The translations under genes and the position numbers were made by a program. A stretch of DNA of 14,442 nt from Chloroflexia bacterium (GTDB taxonomy: Bacteria > Chloroflexota > Chloroflexia > Thermomicrobiales > UBA6265). The notes beneath the pieces are model-generated. The model was given only the letters and a program-made list of their open reading frames with translations. It had not been told where the DNA came from and did no database searches. This document shows positions 7,154 through 13,371 of this stretch, in pieces (position 1 is the stretch's first letter; each line of letters starts with the position of its first letter). Location: contig JACCVC010000091.1 in NCBI GenBank assembly GCA_013698305.1, positions 1-14,442 of the forward strand. Reading direction: 5' to 3'.

Positions 7154-9103
7154 ATGGATCCAGCAACATTCGTGACGTCATCGCGGGACGAGCAGGAGTT
7201 TCGCCCGCTTGTGTGCCACGACGGCTACCTTCCAATCGCGGATCACGGGCTGATTGGCGACGGCACCACCGCCGCCCTGGTTGGGCTCGATGGCACGATC
7301 AGCTGGCTGTGCCTGCCCCGTTTCGACGGCGATGCGATCTTCTGCTCGATTCTCGACCAGCGGCAGGGTGGCAGCTTTTCCCTCGATGTCGGACAGGTCC
7401 ATGGAGCCCGCCATCGCTACTTCGGCGACAGCTCGGTGCTGATCACGGAGCTCAAGGTCGAGGGCGCCGTGATCCGGGTGACCGACCTGATGCCCATGCG
7501 ACGGGGCGCCGACCTGACCGCGTCGGTGGCGGCGGATGTCGGCGAACTGCTTCGGGTCGTGGAGATCGTCGAGGGCGAAGCCACCGTCGGCGCGTCGGTT
7601 GCGGTGCAGGGTGGGGTGCGGCCGGAACGCGAGCGCAACGACATTCGTTTGCGGCTCGACAAATATCCTGATGTCGATCTGGTGCTGGAGGCGTCACGGG
7701 AGCTTCAGGGCGCCGGAGGTGAATGGCGCCTGCGGAAAGGGGAATCGGTCACGTTCTGCCTGCGCTGGAACGGCGGCACCGGAGCGTCATCGGTCGAGTC
7801 CCCGGTCGCGGCGATCACCAACACCGTCGAAGGCTGGACGGCATGGCTGGAGTCGTTCCACTATCAGGGTCCGCAACGGTCCAAGGTGCTACGGTCGGCG
7901 ATCACGATCAAGATGCTCGACTACCTCGCCAACGGCGCCCTCATCGCCGCGCCGACGTCGTCGCTGCCAGAGCATATCGGCGGCGAGCGGAACTGGGACT
8001 ATCGATACGTCTGGGTTCGGGATGCCTCATTTGCCGTCTACGCGCTGCGGCGGATCGGGCTCGATCGAGAGGCGTGGCAGTTCCTGAGCTGGATGCTCGG
8101 CCTGATCCGCGAGTACGATGTCCACATCATGTACACCCTCGATGGCAACCCCAGGATGGACGAGCGGATCGATCCGAGCCTTGAAGGGTATCGCGGCTCC
8201 AGCCCTGTGCGGTGGGGCAATGGCGCCCACGGTCAAGTGCAGCATGACGTGTACGGTGAATTGCTGGATTGCGCCTTTCAGTGGAGCACGCATGGCGGGC
8301 GAATCACCGAGCGGCTGTGGAAGGATCTCAGCCATTTCGTCGACCGCGCCGCCGAGGTCTGGACGACGCCGGACCAGGGCATCTGGGAGGTGCGGAGCCA
8401 GGGCACGGTGCAGACCTACTCGGCGGGACTCTGTCAGGTGGCGCTGGACCGGGGCGCGCGGCTGGCGCGTCGATTCGGCTTGCCCGGCGATGTCGACCGT
8501 TGGGAACGCACCGCCCGGACGATCCAGGAGACGATCCTGACCTCGGCGTGGGACGAGGACAAGGGATACCTGACCCAGAGCTTGCGGGGCGGGCACCTGG
8601 ACGCGGCGATTCTCGGGCTGCCGATCCGCCGGGTGCTGCCCTCCGATCATCCGCGGGTGATGCGTACGGTGCAGGCGGTCGACGATGTTCTGGGGGCGGG
8701 CGACGGCCTGATCTATCGCTACCTCCCTGACAAGTCTCCGGACGGGCTCCAGGGCGAGGAAGGCGCGTTCGTGCTGTGCAGCTTCTGGATGATCGACAAC
8801 CTGACGCTGCAAGGGCGGATCGACGAGGCGCAGGATCGGTTCGAGCGGATGTGCAACCGCGCCAACATCCTTGGCTTGCTGCCGGAGGAGATTGACCCCA
8901 GCACCGGCGACTTCCTGGGGAACTTTCCGCAGGCGTTCTCCCATCTCGGGATGATCTCGTCCGGCTTCAACCTGGAGCGCACCATGCGCCGGCTGGGCGT
9001 ATCCCCAAATGGTCGCGGTGATGACCACGAACCCGAGGTGACCGGACCGCAACCGAGCCCGATCGTGGCGCAAACACGGCCTGCAACCGGACCAACCGGG
9101 TAA
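7154..9103 (+). CDS. GH15-family glycoside hydrolase (glucoamylase/trehalase type)
   Basis: A 649-residue cytoplasmic protein with no signal peptide. The N-terminal beta-rich domain opens with the family hallmark IADHGLIGDGTTAALVGLDG followed by TISWLCLPRFDG (about 29-58). The (alpha/alpha)6 catalytic domain contains NWDYRYVWVRDASF (280-293), YRGSSPVRWGNGAHGQVQHD (346-365), DQGIWEVR with the likely general acid Glu412, EEGAFVLCSFWMIDNL, and LPEEIDPSTGDFLGNFPQAF with the likely catalytic base among Glu578/Glu579. Family members hydrolyse alpha-glucosides such as trehalose, maltodextrin or starch; the exact substrate is not readable here. The usual 'HSKVMAWVALDR' segment reads TYSAGLCQVALDR. 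ATG 7154 is preferred over 7133 because GGGAG (7140-7144) is well placed before it and the earlier start abuts the repeat. Confidence 0.92.
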   Translation: MDPATFVTSSRDEQEFRPLVCHDGYLPIADHGLIGDGTTAALVGLDGTISWLCLPRFDGDAIFCSILDQRQGGSFSLDVGQVHGARHRYFGDSSVLITELKVEGAVIRVTDLMPMRRGADLTASVAADVGELLRVVEIVEGEATVGASVAVQGGVRPERERNDIRLRLDKYPDVDLVLEASRELQGAGGEWRLRKGESVTFCLRWNGGTGASSVESPVAAITNTVEGWTAWLESFHYQGPQRSKVLRSAITIKMLDYLANGALIAAPTSSLPEHIGGERNWDYRYVWVRDASFAVYALRRIGLDREAWQFLSWMLGLIREYDVHIMYTLDGNPRMDERIDPSLEGYRGSSPVRWGNGAHGQVQHDVYGELLDCAFQWSTHGGRITERLWKDLSHFVDRAAEVWTTPDQGIWEVRSQGTVQTYSAGLCQVALDRGARLARRFGLPGDVDRWERTARTIQETILTSAWDEDKGYLTQSLRGGHLDAAILGLPIRRVLPSDHPRVMRTVQAVDDVLGAGDGLIYRYLPDKSPDGLQGEEGAFVLCSFWMIDNLTLQGRIDEAQDRFERMCNRANILGLLPEEIDPSTGDFLGNFPQAFSHLGMISSGFNLERTMRRLGVSPNGRGDDHEPEVTGPQPSPIVAQTRPATGPTG

Positions 9104-9178
9104 CCTTGCGCCGACAGTGGGCAGGCGCCGCCAATCATGCGAACCACGGTCCAAGAGCGGCCCGCGGGCACGTAACGT

Positions 9179-9207
9179 TTGGTAAACACGTCATAAAGGG
9201 GTACGAT
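9179..9207 (+). promoter_or_regulatory. candidate promoter of the secreted cupin-like gene
   Basis: TTGGTA (9179-9184) and TACGAT (9202-9207) are separated by 17 bases, giving a good sigma70-type match in the 247-base gap after the GH15 gene. Predicted transcription would begin near 9214 and leave a leader of about 137 bases before GTG 9351. No strong terminator for the GH15 gene is visible in this gap. Confidence 0.5.
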
Positions 9208-9350
9208 ACGCGGCAAGATGGATGAGATGTATGGGTTCCTGATCAGACGATCATCGTTGCGCGGCTTCGGGGGAACGCCGCGTAGCGACCGGGGACATCA
9301 TCACGCATGCGGCGCGACACACAAACGCCACGTTTGGAGGGGGAACGGTT

Positions 9351-10622
9351 GTGGGAACCACAACAGGACGCGTAACGGCGGCGATACGCGGCGTAGTGCT
9401 GATAATCGCGGCGGCACTGACGTTACTGGCTGGTAACGTCGCGCCGGTTTTGGGACAGGCGGATGCGACTCCGGTTCCGGCGGAGGTCGAGGCAGCGCCA
9501 GTTGGCGAGGCGGACGCCAGCGCCAACCTGTCGGCGAGTCCCAATAGCCCACCGGCGCTGGCCCAGGGGTTGATCTACCTCTCCGGCGTCGACGTTCTCT
9601 GGCAGGTGCGCGAAGTCACTTTGCCGTCGCCGACTGTTGCCGGACCCGTGACGGGGAACGCGCGGTTCACGTATCAGGTGTCAGGCGAGAGCGTGATCCG
9701 CAACGACGTGACCGGCAAACGGGCGCTGCTCGAGCCGGGCGAGGCCACGTTCATGTCGGCGGGCGACCCGTACACATCGATGGCCGCGGATGGATCGCAG
9801 TCGACGGTGTGGGTATTCGAGATCGCCAACGACGACCAGGTCGGCGAGGGAGCGTTCTACCTTAGCCCTGGCGTCACCGGCGTGGCCGAGGGTGTCTACG
9901 ACTTCGAGTTCGTCCAGGAGACACTCGACGCTGGCGACTCCACCGGGTTCACGTCGACCGGTGGTCCCTTCCTGATCATGGTCGAAACCGGGCAGATCAC
10001 CGTGAATGACGACAGCGGAACCGCGGCGCTGACGTCTGAGGATGGGCGTATTGTCCGGGGCAACGCCACCATCGACGCGGGCGCTGATGGACCGGCGACG
10101 TATGCAATCGTCGCGATCGGGGCGGAAGTTTCCGACGCGTCGGCGGGCGCTCCCGCTGCTTCGGTCCCGGCCAGTCAGGAAGCGGCGTCGACCGATCAGC
10201 AGGCCGACCCGTCCAGCCAGCAGGCGACGACAGCGCCGCAGAATACTGATCCAGCGATACCTGGCATCGACCCGGCGGATATTTTCAGTGGCATCTTTTC
10301 GGAAGGTGACGACAGCGCTGCTCTGGTGCCCGCGGCGACGCAGGAGGACGGCTCACTCGTCACGAGTATTACGGTGTGGGCCACCGCGTCGATCGGGCTC
10401 ACCGTGATCGTGGATGGCGTGACCCTATTCGACGGCTTCCTGGAGCCAGGACAATCGACCTCGTGGCTGACGGGGTCGGTGTTCGAGGTGTACACCACCT
10501 CAGGCGTGGGTACGGAGTTCACCAATTCGTGCAGCAACGACCGGTTCGTGATGGGGTACGAAGGAGGCGACGCGTACTACGTCCTCAACGCGAGCCCGAG
10601 TTCATGCCCACCGGTGGAGTAA
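9351..10622 (+). CDS. secreted protein with cupin-like repeats and a RodZ-C (DUF4115)-like C-terminal domain
   Basis: A 423-residue exported protein. The N-terminus has a basic start and hydrophobic core (14-33), with likely cleavage after VLGQA near residue 37; there is no lipobox cysteine. A Pro/Ala-rich segment leads to two beta-rich, cupin-like units: about 73-160 (TYQVSGESVIRND, LLEPGEATFMSAGDPY, WVFEI) and about 168-258 (FLIMVETGQITVNDDSG, YAIVAIGAEV). A low-complexity Ala/Gln/Ser/Asp linker (260-335) precedes a domain at about 338-413, SITVWATASIGLTVIVDGVT then LFDGFLEPGQSTSWL, which follows the DUF4115 pattern seen at the RodZ C-terminus. Two cysteines (394 and 419) could form a disulfide outside the cell. 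No metal-binding His cluster typical of catalytic cupins is seen. The GTG start is supported by GGAGG (9336-9340). The biological role is unknown. Confidence 0.82.
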   Translation: MGTTTGRVTAAIRGVVLIIAAALTLLAGNVAPVLGQADATPVPAEVEAAPVGEADASANLSASPNSPPALAQGLIYLSGVDVLWQVREVTLPSPTVAGPVTGNARFTYQVSGESVIRNDVTGKRALLEPGEATFMSAGDPYTSMAADGSQSTVWVFEIANDDQVGEGAFYLSPGVTGVAEGVYDFEFVQETLDAGDSTGFTSTGGPFLIMVETGQITVNDDSGTAALTSEDGRIVRGNATIDAGADGPATYAIVAIGAEVSDASAGAPAASVPASQEAASTDQQADPSSQQATTAPQNTDPAIPGIDPADIFSGIFSEGDDSAALVPAATQEDGSLVTSITVWATASIGLTVIVDGVTLFDGFLEPGQSTSWLTGSVFEVYTTSGVGTEFTNSCSNDRFVMGYEGGDAYYVLNASPSSCPPVE

Positions 10623-10715
10623 AGGAGCGGCCTGGCACATTGACACACGGGGTCTCCTGATACGTGTGACGGAGTGGAACACGGACCAGGGCCGGTGCCG
10701 TATGGGAGGGATGCA

Positions 10716-11147
10716 ATGAGAGGCGTGGTTCAGGAATTCAAAGAGTTCATCATGCGCGGGAACGTGATCGAGCTTGCAGTCGCCGTGGTGCTTGCCGCGG
10801 CGTTCGGAGCGGTGGTGAACTCCCTCGTCGCGGACATCTTCACTCCATTGATCGCGGCGATTGTGGGTGAGCCCGATTTCAGCGCGATCGTCTTCACGAT
10901 CAATGGAAGTGCGTTCATGATCGGCAGCTTCATCAATGCGCTGATCTCGTTCCTTACCATCGCGGCGGTGATCTTCTTCGTTGTCGTGAAGCCGATGAAC
11001 ACGCTGCTCGAACGGCAGCGGCGCAAGGACGGCACACCGGACCCAACCACCGGCAAGTGCAACTTTTGCCGGGGCGAAGTCCCGCTGGACGCGACTCGCT
11101 GCATGTTCTGCACGACGGAGAATCCGCTGGGCGCGGAGGCTGCCTGA
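10716..11147 (+). CDS. mscL: large-conductance mechanosensitive channel with C-terminal zinc ribbon
   Basis: A 143-residue MscL homologue, the plasma-membrane pore that opens under membrane tension to release solutes during hypo-osmotic shock. The N-terminus FKEFIMRGNVIELAVAVV and following AAAFGAVVNSLVADIFTPLI form the S1 helix and TM1; TM2 is FMIGSFINALISFLTIAAVIFFVVVKP (67-93). Two TM1 glycines of E. coli MscL (Gly22, Gly26) are Ala23 and Ala27 here. Instead of the usual cytoplasmic helix bundle, the tail carries Cys115-x2-Cys118 and Cys129-x2-Cys132 in KCNFCRGEVPLDATRCMFC, a probable zinc ribbon. ATG 10716 is preferred over GTG 10674 because GGAGG (10705-10709) is six bases upstream and the family starts there. 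Confidence 0.95.
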   Translation: MRGVVQEFKEFIMRGNVIELAVAVVLAAAFGAVVNSLVADIFTPLIAAIVGEPDFSAIVFTINGSAFMIGSFINALISFLTIAAVIFFVVVKPMNTLLERQRRKDGTPDPTTGKCNFCRGEVPLDATRCMFCTTENPLGAEAA

Positions 11148-11188
11148 TACCGAATCCGGCTGAACGTCGTGCATTCCACACGGAGAGC

Positions 11189-11291
11189 CGCGTACGGGAG
11201 ACACTTTTGGTCTCCCTTGTCCCGGAATGTGATAGAGGGCCGGCACCTGTCACCTCGGGTCTTGTGCCCGAGGTTTGCCGGCCCGTACGCG
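11189..11291. repeat. nested inverted-repeat element downstream of mscL
   Basis: An outer perfect 10-bp inverted repeat (CGCGTACGGG 11189-11198 with CCCGTACGCG 11282-11291) encloses two further perfect stems. The first is GGGAGAC (11196-11202) with GTCTCCC (11210-11216) and a seven-base loop. The second is GGGCCGGCA (11237-11245) with TGCCGGCCC (11276-11284), which itself encloses CCTCGGG (11253-11259) and CCCGAGG (11267-11273). The outer stem shares three bases with each inner one, so alternative foldings compete. The first hairpin could end mscL transcription, though only a short TTG follows it. Confidence 0.75.
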
Positions 11292-11391
11292 TGTTTCGCA
11301 TCCTGTTCTTGCGGATTCCGCATGAGTTGTAAGGCAATCGTGCATTAGAGCGAATTGCAGGATGCTTGATTCAACGCAAAGTACACCAATA

Positions 11392-11435
11392 CGTAGGGAC
11401 CGACCTTGTGTGGGGCCGGTCGCCCGCAGGGCGAC
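11392..11435 (+). repeat. hairpin repeat fragment of the CGTAGGG family
   Basis: CGTAGGG begins at 11392 and is followed by GACCG (11398-11402), which pairs with CGGTC (11417-11421). A perfect seven-base hairpin, GTCGCCC-GCA-GGGCGAC (11419-11435), comes next. The CGTAGGG edge and the GGGCGAC/CGCAGGG pieces also occur in the element at 13174-13357. No matching right-hand CTACG is seen nearby, so this copy looks partial. Confidence 0.6.
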
Positions 11436-11498
11436 AATACTTCATGATCACGCGCATTCACTCGGATGCGTCAGCCAATATGCACGTTGCTATAGACA

Positions 11499-11525
11499 CC
11501 CCCTCGATGGCCTATCCGAAGGGGG
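11499..11525 (-). terminator. terminator-like hairpin after the small leftward gene
   Basis: CCCCCTCG (11499-11506) pairs with CGAAGGGGG (11517-11525) with one bulged A. Read on the - strand it lies 22 bases after the TAA of the leftward gene. The following bases (TGTCTATAG) contain no long T run, so termination is plausible but unproven. A perfect GTTGATCAAC palindrome (11527-11536) lies between stop and hairpin. Confidence 0.4.
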
Positions 11526-11547
11526 CGTTGATCAACCGTTCGCCGTT

Positions 11548-11796
11548 TTACGCCGACGCTTGCATTGTCTCTTCCGCGGCGACCAGCAGGCCCGCGTCGA
11601 TGGCGGCTTCGACCTGCTCGGCGAAGGTGCTGATCTCGCGTCCTGCGAGATCGATCATGACGACGTGAAGCAGACCGAGATCGTCGCGCACCAGCCGGTC
11701 GACGACAAGCTCCCGAGCGGCAAGCGGAGTAAACGGGTCCATCGCCAGGTAGCGCTGGCCGGATTGGACGATAGGGTTTGTCCGGATCGTATGCAT
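11548..11796 (-). CDS. small protein of unknown function
   Basis: An unrecognised product of 82 residues from ATG 11796. The frame is open back to GTG 11880 (110 residues), with another ATG at 11859. The shorter form is given because the first 28 residues of the long form are basic and low in structure, and AAGGAAG lies 13 bases before ATG 11796, a loose but visible SD. The body (PFTPLAARELVVDRLVRDDL, LLHVVMIDLAGREISTFAEQ, VEAAIDAGLLVAAEE) looks like a compact alpha/beta protein. Its codons favour G or C in the third position, as in neighbouring genes. The overlapping rightward open frame looks like a shadow. No signal peptide, membrane helix or metal-binding motif is visible. A good promoter stands upstream (11980-12008), supporting independent transcription. 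Confidence 0.55.
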   Translation of the reverse strand: MHTIRTNPIVQSGQRYLAMDPFTPLAARELVVDRLVRDDLGLLHVVMIDLAGREISTFAEQVEAAIDAGLLVAAEETMQASA

Positions 11797-11920
11797 GGTG
11801 GCTTTGAGTCTTCCTTGAGATGATGCGCGTCGTTGCGCCGATAACCTGTCTGCGTCCATGACGGACGGTTGTGTGTTCACGTGGTCACACCCGGTGTCCT
11901 ACGCAAGTCGCGTGCAACAC

Positions 11921-11966
11921 GTCGTCGCATCACGACGACTGGCTGGATCACGAAGCGACTCGTGAT
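11921..11966 (-). promoter_or_regulatory. two-hairpin leader of the small leftward gene
   Basis: Between the promoter and the leftward reading frame are two perfect seven-base hairpins: GTCGTCG (11921-11927) with CGACGAC (11933-11939), and ATCACGA (11947-11953) with TCGTGAT (11960-11966). Loops are five and six bases. Together they occupy about half of the leader. They could act in attenuation, RNA stability or protein binding; no known riboswitch class is recognised. Confidence 0.5.
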
Positions 11967-11979
11967 TTATTTCACATAC

Positions 11980-12008
11980 TAGATACAACCTCTGCGACAC
12001 GGTGTCAA
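11980..12008 (-). promoter_or_regulatory. sigma70-type promoter for the small leftward gene
   Basis: On the - strand, a perfect -35 box TTGACA (12008-12003) and TATCTA (11985-11980) are separated by exactly 17 bases, within a locally AT-richer stretch. An imperfect operator-like palindrome, GACAC-G-GTGTC (11996-12006), overlaps the -35 box and could be a repressor site. Transcription would start near 11973. Confidence 0.6.
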
Positions 12009-12130
12009 CCTTTTCTGTGAGCATGCATGGACAGTTGCCGGATGGGTCCGGGAACGGGCACCGGTTTGCACAGTCAGTGACGTGTTCAATTTGGCTGGGG
12101 GTCGGTACACTGGCAGATGAACACGGCATT

Positions 12131-12159
12131 CGATGGACCGTGCAGCTCACGGTCCATCG
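12131..12159. promoter_or_regulatory. 12-bp perfect palindrome upstream of ctaB
   Basis: CGATGGACCGTG (12131-12142) is the exact reverse complement of CACGGTCCATCG (12148-12159), with the five-base spacer CAGCT. It lies 87 bases before ctaB, between ctaB and the leftward promoter. No T run follows, so it is not a classical terminator. It could be an operator for the divergent genes or an RNA hairpin in the ctaB leader. Confidence 0.65.
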
Positions 12160-12246
12160 CGCGGCCAAACCAGAAGCCACGAACTATAGTGAAATGCCAC
12201 CTGGCGGGATCATCGTGTTGGCCAGGGGAGTGGAGAGTTCCAGACG

Positions 12247-13149
<903 letters not shown>

Positions 13150-13173
13150 TACCCCTCACGTCGTCGGAACAAA

Positions 13174-13357
13174 CGTAGGGGCAGATTCCGACGGCATGTC
13201 CTGAGGCTGCCGAAGGAACTTCTGCCCGGTTCGCCGCTTGCGGCGGCCAAATCGTCATGGCAAAGAACTCGATGCATACCATGCATCGGACCGATCACCC
13301 ATTGCGCGCGCTTCGCGCTCGCCGGGCGACTTCCCCGCAGGGATAGTCGCCCCTACG
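13174..13357. repeat. composite hairpin repeat with 9-bp terminal inverted repeats
   Basis: CGTAGGGGC (13174-13182) and GCCCCTACG (13349-13357) are exact reverse complements that bound 184 bases. The left part folds through GGGCAGA (13179-13185) with TCTGCCC (13221-13227), around CGGCA (13192-13196) with TGCCG (13208-13212). The right part folds through GGGCGACT (13324-13331) with AGTCGCCC (13345-13352). The stretch 13199-13217 resembles the CCTGAGxCTGxCGAAGG hairpin motif common in many bacteria. No reading frame of note lies inside. It fills the space between the convergent ctaB and ugd genes and may also terminate both. Confidence 0.8.
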
Positions 13358-13371
13358 CGTTGGCTGTATGC

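Noticed and set aside
9218..9436. 72-codon open frame starting just after the 9179-9207 promoter
   Set aside because: It overlaps the signal peptide of the secreted protein in another frame and has a low-information Arg/Gly/His composition; it is more likely untranslated leader.
10640..10666. Possible mscL promoter beginning with TTGACA at 10640-10645
   Set aside because: The -35 match is perfect, but the best -10 candidate (TACGTG) is poor and only 15 bases away; a CACACG/CGTGTG hairpin overlaps it. It is too weak to list.
11632..11652. Eight-base perfect inverted repeat GATCTCGC/GCGAGATC with a five-base loop
   Set aside because: It lies inside the coding sequence of the small leftward gene (LAGREI) and may be a chance result of GC-rich codons; no sign of function.
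11362..11823. Rightward 153-codon open frame across the intergenic region
   Set aside because: It overlaps the leftward small gene, begins inside a repeat region, lacks an SD sequence and has the His/Arg/Asp-rich composition of an antisense shadow.
11899..12180. Leftward 93-codon open frame upstream of the small gene
   Set aside because: It runs through the promoter, both leader hairpins and part of the ctaB-side palindrome, has an odd Cys/Ser-rich composition and no SD sequence.
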